Part shown: one piece after another, positions 6,266 through 14,886 of the stretch
How positions within the stretch are numbered: position 1 is the first letter of the stretch
Layout: every line of letters begins with the position of its first letter
IMG/VR virus record: IMGVR_UViG_3300017788_000210
Span: 1 to 21,339 of that record
Length of the DNA stretch: 21,339 bases
From: a virus
Strand: one strand, 5' to 3'
Position numbers and translations under genes: made by a program
Notes under the pieces: generated by a model
Seen by the model: the letters and a program-made list of their open reading frames with translations, nothing else
Databases searched by the model: none
What the model was told of the DNA's origin: nothing

Positions 6266-9200
6266 TTATGCAAGTTTCATTTGTTGGTATTGTATCGAAG
6301 CTGCTACTATAAAGGTATCAGGATAAGTGCCACCTGTTACAGTTACATTTATTCGATGTTCATCGGTATCGGTTGCCGTATCGATGCCAAATGCAAAGAC
6401 ATTAGTACCAATTGCTCCTATCGTGTTAAGCGTAGTAATTGCACTGGCATTAGCCATACCTCCATACTTGTCAAGTGTAAAGTGATGCAGTGATGCTTCA
6501 ACCGCTCCTAAAGTGTCTTTAATTGTAACGTTCATCAAAACGCTCCATGCAGTATCATCGGGAATCTCGATGTATTGACCTGTCACACCTTCAATGTCCA
6601 AGTCAAAGACATCCCCACTAGTAGCCACGTCAAACTTTTTCTGCAACACAAACTGCCCGAACTGCGCCCAGCCTTGATACGATGTGCCTACTATCCCCTC
6701 ACGATAGCCACCGCCTATGTGAATACCCGGAAGATTTGTGTATACGTTCTTGCCAAGTAGACTGCTGCCTTGCACATCTTTCGTTAGTGTAAGGTGTTCG
6801 CCCACGGCCAGCATGTCTTTATTGCCATTCTCAATAGTTACAGCCTCACCCGTTATGATGCTATCTGTTATCTGCGCATTGCGCACGGTAGACTTAACAA
6901 CACGCGGTGAAGGATTTGTACTACTCCCCGATGCAGGTGAGTTTGGCCTATCTCCTGTTGGAACGTTTGCCCAGCACACACCTAAGTCTTCATCCCAAGT
7001 ATAGCCATAACGCAAACAGCAATCCTGTGTTGATGCTATCGGGTCGCCATTTGCATCTTCAAAGTTCACTTCACCATTAACGCTAACCGATGCAGGTGTG
7101 CCGCTGCAGTCTTCTGATTCCTCAACTATTTTGAGCAGCTTAACCTTCGTGCTTTCATAGTTGCCCACCTTGTAATCATTAACCTCAAGTATGCGCCAAT
7201 AGCTATCTTGAATCCACACTTTATCACTAAACTTAAATGTAAGAATATCTTTAAGATCAAGCGCAAATGATGCCTCCATAATTCGTCCATCAGGCGAATA
7301 CAGCGCATTCATATAGCTGCGCCAATACTTATTGAAGAGGTTGTTGTAAGGATTAGAATAGATAAAGTGTGGCGGCACTTCAGGTGCCCAGTTCAAATCT
7401 TCATCATCTATCTCTGCATATACTTGGCTGTAATTATTTAGCACGGGTATGGCATCGTATACAACCGTATTGCCACCTTCATCGTATAGCTGTATATTCC
7501 ATGTGCCTGCTTCAAATAAACAGCGCGGCCCGGGTGCAATGAATTGCAATTGATCATTTAAGAACATCGGCATGACATAGCCATTACCATTCACTACGCC
7601 ACTTGGTGTTGATCGCGTTACGAGTTGTATGCGCTGGTCACCTATTGCAAAGTCACTCGATGCCGTGTTAGGATTGACGGTATAACCTACAGCCTCGTAA
7701 TCCCCATACACGCGCTCTGCGTTTTTATATTGCTTCGATAGCAAGTCTTCACCCGCCGTATAGGTGAATTGAAATTTACCTTTTTGCAGGTCTACTGTAC
7801 TGCTTAATACGATGTCTTTTGATGTGTCGAGCTTTGGTGTCCAGTCCAAAGTATCACCACTGCCTAGATAGCTTTGCTGTGGCACGATGTATATCTTAGA
7901 CGGGTTTGCCCTATCAGGTACGATAGCACAGTTGTGCATCTTAATTACATCCGTCACGAAGTCAATCTGCTTCATATCGGGAGAATTAAACAAGTAGTAA
8001 ATAGTCTGTCCGTAGCTAAGGTGTGCAATACTTAATTGAACTGAACTACCTGCATTAAATGTGGCCGTGCCTGTGCCTTGTTTAAATGTAAACCACTCTA
8101 TAGTATCACCCGGATTTAGGAATACTGAATGAGTAAAGTTCCAATTACTATTACCCGTAAAGAACTGCGTGTCTATTATATTGATAACTTCCGTTCCATT
8201 GCGTATAGCTTGCACAAATATGCGTGCGCTATTGCCTGTGATATTCACAAGCATGTTAAGTGTAAAGCTATAACGGCCCATAAAAGGCGCAGTGTATGTA
8301 TACGTTGCAGGATTGTAATCATTTTGATTATCGTATACTTCCGTATCAAAAGGTATATAACCATTGGTAAGAAAGTTAGTACCTATCTCTGCCAAGAATC
8401 CTAATCCACCCGTAGTATCGCTACCATGCAGATAACGGCTATTGCACCACGGCATCCAGTATGTTTCAAGTATGTTCTCCAGCGTACCTGCTGACAATTC
8501 AAATCCAGCGTCACTAATAATATTCTCAAACATCCACCACCAACTAAGTGCAGGCGTCAGGTCTGCAGGTCGCACGGGTATGCTAGGGTCTTGCAATGGG
8601 CGTGTATTAGCCTCACCATTCTCACTCCATAATTGACCACGATCTAAGATAGTCCAAATGCGTGAAGCAAGTGGTGTAGTCACATTGTTGTAACTGCATG
8701 TTTCATCTAACGTTGTTAGTGCCGTAATATCTGCGAGCTTCTTTTCACCAATGTTACGCACGAGGTCGGGTGTCTCTGCATAGAATGCTAGTTCCACCTC
8801 GTTAATGCGGTTCAGATTCTTGTACACCTTGCGCACACGCACGTAACCTGTGGCAATGGGTAGCGTGTCAACACGTATCTCTGCGGGTAGTTTGTAGTGA
8901 AAATAGTTTTCAGTCCCGGCTGTTACGTTAACATCGAACAGCGCACCTAATGCCTGTTGGTTATTGTCGCTATACGGCACACGGAACTCGCGGCTGAATG
9001 CACCCTGTGAAGTGAAGTTGTTAAGGTCTTGGAACTTCCAGTTCTGGCTTATGCTTTCGTTCTCATATAAATCTAAGTAGGCTGATGTATTTTGATATAT
9101 ATCTACCGTACCATTAGCGGAAAAGGTGTAAGGAATACAACTAGCCGTTAATTCTAAAATCATGAACGTACCATTCCACGGCGTGAAAACGCTGTACGGC

Positions 9201-9370
9201 TGTTTGACCGTACCGTATATAGCATCCACATATACTAGCTCATTACCTAGATAGGCTGTGATATCTTGAAAAACACGTATACCAAGACATCCAGCAAGAC
9301 CTGAACTTTGCGCATTTGCGGTAACAAGAAATTTACTGCCACCTACTATTAGTTGTACCTCTCCGTTCAT
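6266..9370 (-). CDS. Baseplate / tail-hub protein with C-terminal adhesin-like region
   Basis: A 1034-aa beta-rich structural protein. The N-terminal about 130 residues are compact (VQLIVGGSKFLVTANAQ). From about 95 a segment with DLYENESISQNWKFQDLNNF and SREFRVPYSDNN resembles baseplate proteins of Bacteroidetes phages. The middle (about 460-760) has hub-like blocks (DWTPKLDTSKDIVLSSTVDLQ, then FNKYWRSYMNALYSPDGRIMEASF). After about residue 770 there is a Cys-containing segment (DCCLRYGYTWDEDLGVCWANV), a Ser/Pro/Thr linker and a C-terminal beta domain (about 850-1034) that could contact the host. Position between distal tail protein and tape measure gene fits a tail-tip role. The start follows the previous stop by one base. 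The exact fold is inferred. Confidence 0.65.
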   Translation of the reverse strand: MNGEVQLIVGGSKFLVTANAQSSGLAGCLGIRVFQDITAYLGNELVYVDAIYGTVKQPYSVFTPWNGTFMILELTASCIPYTFSANGTVDIYQNTSAYLDLYENESISQNWKFQDLNNFTSQGAFSREFRVPYSDNNQQALGALFDVNVTAGTENYFHYKLPAEIRVDTLPIATGYVRVRKVYKNLNRINEVELAFYAETPDLVRNIGEKKLADITALTTLDETCSYNNVTTPLASRIWTILDRGQLWSENGEANTRPLQDPSIPVRPADLTPALSWWWMFENIISDAGFELSAGTLENILETYWMPWCNSRYLHGSDTTGGLGFLAEIGTNFLTNGYIPFDTEVYDNQNDYNPATYTYTAPFMGRYSFTLNMLVNITGNSARIFVQAIRNGTEVINIIDTQFFTGNSNWNFTHSVFLNPGDTIEWFTFKQGTGTATFNAGSSVQLSIAHLSYGQTIYYLFNSPDMKQIDFVTDVIKMHNCAIVPDRANPSKIYIVPQQSYLGSGDTLDWTPKLDTSKDIVLSSTVDLQKGKFQFTYTAGEDLLSKQYKNAERVYGDYEAVGYTVNPNTASSDFAIGDQRIQLVTRSTPSGVVNGNGYVMPMFLNDQLQFIAPGPRCLFEAGTWNIQLYDEGGNTVVYDAIPVLNNYSQVYAEIDDEDLNWAPEVPPHFIYSNPYNNLFNKYWRSYMNALYSPDGRIMEASFALDLKDILTFKFSDKVWIQDSYWRILEVNDYKVGNYESTKVKLLKIVEESEDCSGTPASVSVNGEVNFEDANGDPIASTQDCCLRYGYTWDEDLGVCWANVPTGDRPNSPASGSSTNPSPRVVKSTVRNAQITDSIITGEAVTIENGNKDMLAVGEHLTLTKDVQGSSLLGKNVYTNLPGIHIGGGYREGIVGTSYQGWAQFGQFVLQKKFDVATSGDVFDLDIEGVTGQYIEIPDDTAWSVLMNVTIKDTLGAVEASLHHFTLDKYGGMANASAITTLNTIGAIGTNVFAFGIDTATDTDEHRINVTVTGGTYPDTFIVAASIQYQQMKLA

Positions 9371-9371
9371 G

Positions 9372-10655
9372 TTATGTCCAGTATTCGTTAGCGATGCGCA
9401 TCTTTAAAGTTACGTTGTATAGCTTGCCGTCACGTGTGTTCTTTTCTACATACGATGTATCATCTATATTGACGGGTATGTTAATAGGCTTACCTGCATC
9501 TTCAGTCAACCATTCAACCTGATTGCTCACAAGTAGTGAACGCAGAAACTTAAACTCGCCCTCACTAATGTAGTCGCTGGTTATTGTTATAACCTGTTGC
9601 ACAAGGTTGCGCCTTTCCTGTAAACCTCTGTCGGTTGCATTGAACACACCCGTAGTGCCATTATATAAAACCTTGCGGAACTTCTTGCGGTCTATTTCGT
9701 CGGTGGTCTCTGACTTTTTAATGAAGTTAAAGTAGTCCCATCCACCACGACTATTGACAAAAGCCAATCGCATATTGTAATACTTGCAATCGTGCTGCCC
9801 ATATACACCTGCGTTGTAAAATATAAACGGCTCACTCTTTTGCGTTGCACCATTAAACACCGTGACAGTATAGCACCTCCAGTTGGGGAATAGTGAAGGC
9901 TTAACGGTAAGTGCTGTGTAATCATTTAGGTTGGCAGGGTAAACAGGCAAGCCCTCGATGTCATATCCATTGAGGTTAAGTGTCGCAGTAGTGGGTGCAC
10001 CTGCACTAGAATAAATAGTAATCTTGTAAGTGTCTACCGTGTTATTGGTAAGGTATGTGTCATTGCCGGGTATGGATAGCAAGCCGTAGTCTGTTTCAAA
10101 CACAGGAATCCACACCGCGTTAGCTGTTGAGCCAAAGCCCCAGGTAGATGCAAGTAAATTATTTACCATGCCCTCTACCCTATCGGACATCGGGCGGCTA
10201 CTAGTTGATGTAAGCGAATACTTAACCTTGTTAGTACCTGTCTGAACGTTTGGTTTATACGCATCGATTACTTGGAAGTAGCCATTAATTACAATCATAG
10301 CATCCCCTTCAACCTCGCTGCCCTCAGCAAGTGTTAGCACACCTGATACTATCCACCATTCACTAAGCGTAAAGCTCACGTTCAACTTGCTATTATCATC
10401 TACCGTATCATCTGTTTGGTAGTGTGCATCAGGCCCCAACACATTACGCATATCATCCACTAATGGGTTGATGTCAAAGTATAACCTATTATCGGGTGCA
10501 GCTGGTACATAAAAGCTGTATGTCTTGCCTTCAATTACCACTTCAACACCATAACGGAATCCGCTCTGTGCGGTCTCGGTACTCGTTGCAATGATCATTA
10601 GCTTTTGACCTCTTACCGCCCATGCATACGGCTGGTCACTTATTGTTATTGCCAT
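9372..10655 (-). CDS. Distal tail protein-like
   Basis: A 427-aa beta-rich protein without signal peptide (MAITISDQPYAWAVRGQKLM). Notable blocks are YSFYVPAAPDNRLYFDINPLV (about 46-66), a Cys/Tyr-rich segment CKYYNMRLAFVNSRGGWDYFNF (about 292-313) and a C-terminal half with KSETTDEIDRKKFRKVLYNG and GEFKFLRSLLVSNQVEWL. The 'RLAFVNS.GGWDYFNF' block followed by a small C-terminal beta domain is recurrent in Bacteroidetes phage tail genes as I recall them. Its place between tail completion protein and hub protein fits a distal tail (Dit-like) role. It overlaps the upstream gene by a single base (TAATG). Assignment is by context and resemblance, not by a diagnostic motif. Confidence 0.5.
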   Translation of the reverse strand: MAITISDQPYAWAVRGQKLMIIATSTETAQSGFRYGVEVVIEGKTYSFYVPAAPDNRLYFDINPLVDDMRNVLGPDAHYQTDDTVDDNSKLNVSFTLSEWWIVSGVLTLAEGSEVEGDAMIVINGYFQVIDAYKPNVQTGTNKVKYSLTSTSSRPMSDRVEGMVNNLLASTWGFGSTANAVWIPVFETDYGLLSIPGNDTYLTNNTVDTYKITIYSSAGAPTTATLNLNGYDIEGLPVYPANLNDYTALTVKPSLFPNWRCYTVTVFNGATQKSEPFIFYNAGVYGQHDCKYYNMRLAFVNSRGGWDYFNFIKKSETTDEIDRKKFRKVLYNGTTGVFNATDRGLQERRNLVQQVITITSDYISEGEFKFLRSLLVSNQVEWLTEDAGKPINIPVNIDDTSYVEKNTRDGKLYNVTLKMRIANEYWT

Positions 10656-11173
10656 TATCTTTTGTTTAACAGTAATCGTTGTTCAATGCTTTTTACGTAG
10701 CCGTCTATTAGTCTATCCTTGTATTCGTCCCATGTATCATCGATTGCTTCGCCATAGTAATTGATGCCTTGTATTCCTTTTTCACCAATACTCTTTGCAA
10801 TAGCAAACGCTGCGCTCTTTATATTGCTTTCTGTTGACTTAATAAATTCGCCTTGTCTATTGCGTAACTTTAATCGCTTAATGCGTATCCAGTCTTCAAT
10901 AGGCTTAACAGGTGGCATCTTCGCTCCCGGCTTTCTACCGAGTTCTATCACATCTGCATACTTGCCTGCCTCATCATTTGACACGGTGAAGTCAATAGTC
11001 GGCTTGTTGTATCTAAATTTTAGATTATAGTAAAGCGACTTAGACAAATGCCCAGATGCAAATCTGTTGACCGTCTTACCTCGCACCCTTCTTTTAATGC
11101 GCAGGTTAGATTGCGCACGCTCTATCACGGCAAGCGCATATTCATTCAATATGTCCTCAAATGCATTAGCCAT
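10655..11173 (-). CDS. Tail completion protein (HK97 gp10-like)
   Basis: A 172-aa basic protein. The N-terminal helix (FEDILNEYALAVIERAQSNL) is followed by SGHLSKSLYYNLKF and the signature YADVIELGRKPGAKMPPVKPIEDWIRIKRL (about 72-101). This matches the 'Y-A-x-x-I-E-x-G-x-K-P-G' plus 'P-P-V-x-x-I-x-x-W' pattern of HK97 gp10-type and related head-tail or minor tail proteins. Arg/Lys-rich surfaces fit contact with DNA or the portal side. Start and stop overlap the flanking genes by one base each (TAATG), so it is part of the co-translated tail operon. Confidence 0.65.
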   Translation of the reverse strand: MANAFEDILNEYALAVIERAQSNLRIKRRVRGKTVNRFASGHLSKSLYYNLKFRYNKPTIDFTVSNDEAGKYADVIELGRKPGAKMPPVKPIEDWIRIKRLKLRNRQGEFIKSTESNIKSAAFAIAKSIGEKGIQGINYYGEAIDDTWDEYKDRLIDGYVKSIEQRLLLNKR

Positions 11174-13146
11174 TAGGTGCGCTCAATTACAAATGACATA
11201 GACACAACAGATGCACTTGCCACAGTTGCGTTATTGATTAGCTGAATCGCTAACAAATCACCCGCTGAAACACTTAGGCTATTGGCATTATCACTCTTAG
11301 TAGGTGAAGACCCATCGGCATTTGTTACCGTTACCGTAAGTGCGCTCGATGTGGCGTTATTACGCACGGTAATCACAAGTGAACCTGTGGCACTTTGTGT
11401 ACCACTCATTTTTACATAAAAGTTTTTAATCGTGCCCGCAACAGGTACTGCAAAGTGTCGGTTAGATTCAGTCACATTGAATGTAGTAAGACCTGATATA
11501 GCGGCATAGACAGTTGCAGATAGACCAACCGTTGTAGCGTATACGTTACCATACGCTAGGCTATCCTTCTTATTGTTTAGCTGTGTTTGAATAGCCGATG
11601 TAACACCGTCCAAATATCCAAATTCAGTATCGTTCACCGTACCCGCTCCTATCTTAGTAGCATCTATTCCACTTGGTATATCGCTGGCGGCAAGGTCTGC
11701 ACCTGCCGTTACGAGTCCATCGGCATCGTATGTAATCTTCGTCTTTGTTGCGCCCGTTATCGCAGCATTGCGAGGCATCAACTCACAGGTCTCATCCGGG
11801 AAGGTGTACACACGGTCGGCTACGTTGGCCGATGTCTTTAACGTGGTTTTGTAATCATTATTATTTTTCCACTTTAGATCGCCATTCGTATCTGCCCATA
11901 GCGATGTGCTTTGACCTGTGGCCGTTGCATCCGCGTTTTGATGTTTTAAATGAAGGTGTCCCGCCCCGTTGGTTCCCTCGATATAAATAGATTTGGCGCT
12001 CAACTTGTTAGCGTCTAAATCGACGTCCTGAGTAGCACCTGTGTAGGGCACGAAACCCGAAAGCGCGGGGAATGATTGGAGCGCCCCCGTCCCGTCGATA
12101 TATTGAGCGCTCGAGCCGTTGGCCGTAACCGCCAAAGTTCCCGCCGTGGTAATAGGTGACCCGCCCACCGTGAACGCTGGGTTAAGTGGTGCGGGCATGG
12201 TTAGGGCTACGCTAGTAACCGTACCTCCTCCAGTATTAGGTTGGTTTTTCCATTCATTGGTCTGTGAAAAATATACAAGTATATCCCCATCATTAGGTGA
12301 GCTTACATACACATCGCTAAGGTCATCGAGCTGCGTAGGTATAGATGGGAACGCTTGTAATGCACCCGTGCCATCAATGTAATCATTGATAGTACCCGCG
12401 CCCGTTAAGGCTATTGTGCCAGCACCTGTGATGGGAGAACCTGTAACATTGAATGCAACAGGCGCAGTTAAGGCCACGCTCGTTACCGTGCCGCCTCCAC
12501 CACCACCACCACCACCTGTGGAGTTAATAGTTATCGTGCCGTTGCCGTTATCTACAATTGTGATGTTATTACCCTCTTCTAAGTTAAGCAAGGTCTGCAC
12601 CACGTTATTTACACCATTGGTTTGCAGCGTCACGCCATAGCCTGTGCCACTACCTCCCGAACCACCCGCACCGCCAACAGACCATACTGCAGGGATATCA
12701 CACGCGCTCCAGTCCCACGGAACTTCCAACTTAATCGTAAAGGCTACACCTGTAACCGTGTTCTTTTGCTCTTCCATGAATGGCTCAAATACCACATCAT
12801 TGATAAGCTGCACATCAAAGCCAAATAGCTGCAATCCATTCTTTACTTCAGCTACCAAGTCTTGCCCTAATCGTATGCAGTCGCTAATGACTTCACGTTG
12901 ATATTCTGCCTTGTATTCCTTATCACGTGGGATGTCGGCAAACATGATATGAAAGCCGAACTGCATGCCACCTTGCACGGGTTCAATCGTATCCGGTGTA
13001 ACGTGCATAAAAGGATATTGATCGTCCTGCAGTTGGTCGGCAAGGTCAATCTGTCCGTGCGTGAATCGCTTAATCAAAAAGTGACCCGCAGCAAATGCCT
13101 CAAGTCTATTGATAAGTACGTTATAGCTGTAGTTGTAGCTAGTCAT
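11173..13146 (-). CDS. Tail-terminator-like domain fused to a phage fibre
   Basis: A 657-aa two-part protein. Residues 1-about 152 look like a tail terminator/neck protein (INRLEAFAAGHFLIKRFTHG; YPFMHVTPDTIEP; FGFHIMFADIPRDKEYKAEY; REVISDCIRLGQDLVAEV). A Gly/Ser linker (about 156-170) and nine consecutive Gly (211-219) lead to two fibre repeats. These begin GTVTSVALT near 219 and 308, and each is followed by a YIDGTGALQ(A/S)FP block. Next comes GFVPYTGATQDVDL, a shaft with HLHLKHQNADATATGQ and NVADRVYTFP, and a C-terminal beta-sandwich (about 540-657). Fibres of this style are common in Bacteroidetes phages, but usually not attached to a terminator. The start is the ATG that overlaps the stop of the chaperone frameshift extension (TAATG). 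No frameshift is needed to join the parts. Confidence 0.7.
   Translation of the reverse strand: MTSYNYSYNVLINRLEAFAAGHFLIKRFTHGQIDLADQLQDDQYPFMHVTPDTIEPVQGGMQFGFHIMFADIPRDKEYKAEYQREVISDCIRLGQDLVAEVKNGLQLFGFDVQLINDVVFEPFMEEQKNTVTGVAFTIKLEVPWDWSACDIPAVWSVGGAGGSGGSGTGYGVTLQTNGVNNVVQTLLNLEEGNNITIVDNGNGTITINSTGGGGGGGGGTVTSVALTAPVAFNVTGSPITGAGTIALTGAGTINDYIDGTGALQAFPSIPTQLDDLSDVYVSSPNDGDILVYFSQTNEWKNQPNTGGGTVTSVALTMPAPLNPAFTVGGSPITTAGTLAVTANGSSAQYIDGTGALQSFPALSGFVPYTGATQDVDLDANKLSAKSIYIEGTNGAGHLHLKHQNADATATGQSTSLWADTNGDLKWKNNNDYKTTLKTSANVADRVYTFPDETCELMPRNAAITGATKTKITYDADGLVTAGADLAASDIPSGIDATKIGAGTVNDTEFGYLDGVTSAIQTQLNNKKDSLAYGNVYATTVGLSATVYAAISGLTTFNVTESNRHFAVPVAGTIKNFYVKMSGTQSATGSLVITVRNNATSSALTVTVTNADGSSPTKSDNANSLSVSAGDLLAIQLINNATVASASVVSMSFVIERT
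12490..12516 (-). repeat. Poly-glycine codon run (9 Gly) in the fibre linker
   Basis: Six GGT codons preceded on the genomic plus strand by GGA, GGC and GGC codons give nine consecutive glycines between the globular N-terminus and the fibre repeats. This short triplet repeat could vary in copy number by slippage, changing linker length without shifting frame. Confidence 0.7.
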
Positions 13147-13909
13147 TATCTATTGCGTTTTTTCATTTCTACTTTTTGCACGTACACATAGTCGGCTAGA
13201 TATGTCAAGTGCGTAAATACCTCCATCGCTCCCCGCTCTGTTACTGCATCAAACTTCGTTATGTCCCGTTCCGCTAGTGACTCGATGATGTGGAACCAAC
13301 CATATACGGCTAGGCCGTCTGGTGTTCCTGCGTCATCTCCCTCACTATCTCCGTTATCTCCTTTGCCAAATATTCTAGGGAACTGTTGTATAGTTCTATT
13401 TCTAAAGTCGAAAAAAAAAGCAGTACATTCAGTACATGGTCAAGCGTTAGCTGCAACACTTCGCTCTCATACTTTCGTTTGGCGTTAGGGTGGTAAGGCT
13501 CGATGTCGTAGTATTTGCCGAACTTAGCCTTGACAGGGCGGTATAGTATGCACATCATTTTAAACGCAGCTTCACCGTTTATCTTGCCGTCTTTGTAGAT
13601 GCTGCCGCAGTGCGTGTCTAAGTCGATGTATTCACCGAACGTTAGCTCGTTAAGGTTAGGTACAAAGCCTAACTCTATTGCACCTATTCGCACCTTGCGT
13701 TCAAAGTCGCTGCCGCCTAACTTTATCGCAGCCTCAAAGCGCATAATGATTTCATCTATCACATGCGACTGTAGCTGTCTAATGCTTTCGCTAGACTTAC
13801 CCGTTATGATATGCACCTGTTCAACCTTATCGACTGCGTTTTGATAGTCGATGTACTTGCCAAGTGTCACACCCTTTGCGTTAGCTGCTATGCTGAACTT
13901 GAGTTTCAT
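13146..13909 (-). CDS. Tail assembly chaperone, -1 frameshift (long) product
   Basis: Reading frame 0 from 13909 to 13412 (166 codons), then -1 from 13412 to the TAA at 13148-13146, gives 254 residues. The extension has 88 residues. It starts FDFRNRTIQQ, has an acidic Gly/Asp linker (GDNGDSEGDDAG), a helical part (YGWFHIIESLAERDITKFDAV and FTHLTYLADYVYV) and a basic end (KKRNR). The extension has no start codon of its own. It is open for its full length, and its stop overlaps the next gene's ATG exactly like other junctions in this operon. The layout matches the lambda G/GT chaperone pair: a short form and a longer frameshifted form needed for tail tube polymerisation round the tape measure. 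The frameshift is inferred from sequence. Confidence 0.75.
13310..13909 (-). CDS. Tail assembly chaperone, short (zero-frame) product
   Basis: A 199-aa protein starting MKLKFSIAANAKGVTLGKYI. It contains the blocks LTFGEYIDLDTHCGS (about 89-103) and MMCILYRPVKAKFGKYYDIEPY (about 118-139). 'FGEYIDLD' followed by a 'vLYRPv' helix is a recurrent pattern in tail-region proteins of Bacteroidetes phages. The last 33 codons (after the slippery T-run) overlap the extension read in the -1 frame. It lies between TerS and the tail-terminator gene, 34 bases after the TerS stop. Role: binds tape measure and tail tube subunits during assembly; inferred from family resemblance and the frameshift arrangement. 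Confidence 0.6.
   Translation of the reverse strand: MKLKFSIAANAKGVTLGKYIDYQNAVDKVEQVHIITGKSSESIRQLQSHVIDEIIMRFEAAIKLGGSDFERKVRIGAIELGFVPNLNELTFGEYIDLDTHCGSIYKDGKINGEAAFKMMCILYRPVKAKFGKYYDIEPYHPNAKRKYESEVLQLTLDHVLNVLLFFSTLEIELYNSSLEYLAKEITEIVREMTQEHQTA
13411..13420 (-). other. Slippery sequence for -1 programmed frameshift
   Basis: On the minus strand C followed by nine T is read CTT TTT TTT TCG in frame 0; the heptamer T-TTT-TTT allows perfect re-pairing of both tRNAs after a -1 slip. A small stem (GAACT/AGTTC, bases 13396-13380) lies about 15 bases downstream and could be a weak stimulator. Confidence 0.7.
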
Positions 13910-13943
13910 GCTGTGTTGTATTGTAGTTTTTAACCGTTATTTG

Positions 13944-14276
13944 TTACAGGTCTGAATGTACCTGAATAATAACCTTTTCACCACCGGCACCGGTTACTTC
14001 TTGTCTTTCTACATATCCGCGTTTTTTACCTTTGGTCTTTAGTCTAAATATGATTGCCGCTATTTCGCCATCTTCTATCGCTTCCATCAATTTAATTTCA
14101 GCACGATCGGTAGCGCGTTCATCTTCTATTTGCAAATCTTCAGTTAGTTCAAACTCTTTTATGTACTTATCTGCAGTGTGCCAGTCGCATTTTAGTCTGC
14201 GTGCTATTTCGGATATGTAACCACCCGAACCTTGTATAGCCTTTTTAATATCGGATTTTTGGAAATTGTAAGCCAT
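13944..14276 (-). CDS. Terminase small subunit-like protein
   Basis: A 110-aa protein from the ATG at 14276 (MAYNFQKSDIKKAIQGSGG); an in-frame ATG 39 bases upstream would overlap the endonuclease gene. Residues about 5-50 are a helix-turn-helix (ISEIARRLKCDWHTADKYIKEF). A charged helix follows (EDERATDRAEIKLMEAIEDGE), then AAIIFRLKTKGKKRGYVERQEVTG. 'A-x-x-KL-x-x-AI-x-x-G-x-x-x-A-x-x-F-x-LK-T-x-G-K-x-R-GYVER-x-E' is a well-known pattern of small terminase or terminase-like HTH proteins, which bind the packaging site and recruit TerL. TerL here lies about 7 kb away on the other strand. The gap to the endonuclease stop is 4 bases. Confidence 0.75.
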   Translation of the reverse strand: MAYNFQKSDIKKAIQGSGGYISEIARRLKCDWHTADKYIKEFELTEDLQIEDERATDRAEIKLMEAIEDGEIAAIIFRLKTKGKKRGYVERQEVTGAGGEKVIIQVHSDL

Positions 14277-14280
14277 TGTT

Positions 14281-14883
14281 TTAGAGTATTGATAGTTGTC
14301 TTTTGCGTTTTTCAATAAACAAATTGTTCTTGAACATAGCAGTATTATATATCTTATTGATAAACTTTTCTGCTTCCTGGTGTGTTTCTTTTTGATTGTA
14401 CATTTTGGTTAGGTAACCAAACAAAAAGGGTATTTCCTTAATAAGGAATTCGCTAATCTTGTTGTGTATTTCTGAACCGCGTAACTCAAATGACTTATAC
14501 TTCAAATTTAGTTTATAGAAGTATTCAGTATCATACATAGTGTATTTACGCTCTCTCTGTTTATATTGTCTTTTTGCTTTAGGTGATAACGGTGTTTGCC
14601 AACCACCACCCCCTGTAACCAAATTCATAACATGTTCAAGTTTTAAAAAAGCAGCATTGACATGTTTTGCTTCTGCCGCTAAAACTTCTTTGCGCGTGGA
14701 ATAATGACTAATAATTTCTTTACTAAAGTTTTCCCAGCCATGTTTTTCAATCTTTCTACGAAGTAATGTGCCTGAACCCCGATAACCATCCTTGATATTA
14801 TCGGTACTATGCACACCAATGTACACGCTATTATCAAGATTGCATGTTACTTTGTATAGATAGTTGTATTTCTTTTCCTTCAT
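14281..14883 (-). CDS. GIY-YIG family homing endonuclease
   Basis: A 200-aa protein. The N-terminal nuclease core has YLYKVT (8-13; a variant of the GIY strand), SVYIGVHST (19-27; YIG), GYRGSGTLLRRKIEKHGWENF (33-53) with the catalytic-region Arg, and Glu71 in AAEAKHV. The core ends near residue 90 at NLVTGGGGW. The C-terminal about 100 residues are Lys/Tyr-rich and probably bind DNA. It looks AT-richer than its neighbours, which fits horizontal acquisition. It lies as a free-standing gene between a 46-aa protein and TerS, with 3- and 4-base gaps, and so has entered the operon without breaking a gene. Terminase genes are frequent neighbours of such endonucleases. Confidence 0.85.
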   Translation of the reverse strand: MKEKKYNYLYKVTCNLDNSVYIGVHSTDNIKDGYRGSGTLLRRKIEKHGWENFSKEIISHYSTRKEVLAAEAKHVNAAFLKLEHVMNLVTGGGGWQTPLSPKAKRQYKQRERKYTMYDTEYFYKLNLKYKSFELRGSEIHNKISEFLIKEIPFLFGYLTKMYNQKETHQEAEKFINKIYNTAMFKNNLFIEKRKRQLSIL

Positions 14884-14886
14884 GGG

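Noticed and set aside
12030-12520. Repeated fibre segments as a mobile or recombination repeat
   Set aside because: The repeats are diverged at base level and make sense as tandem protein modules of a fibre shaft.
13411-13419. T9 run as a simple assembly error instead of a frameshift site
   Set aside because: Not fully excluded, but the zero frame also ends normally and the -1 frame fits a known tail-chaperone arrangement, so recoding is the better reading.
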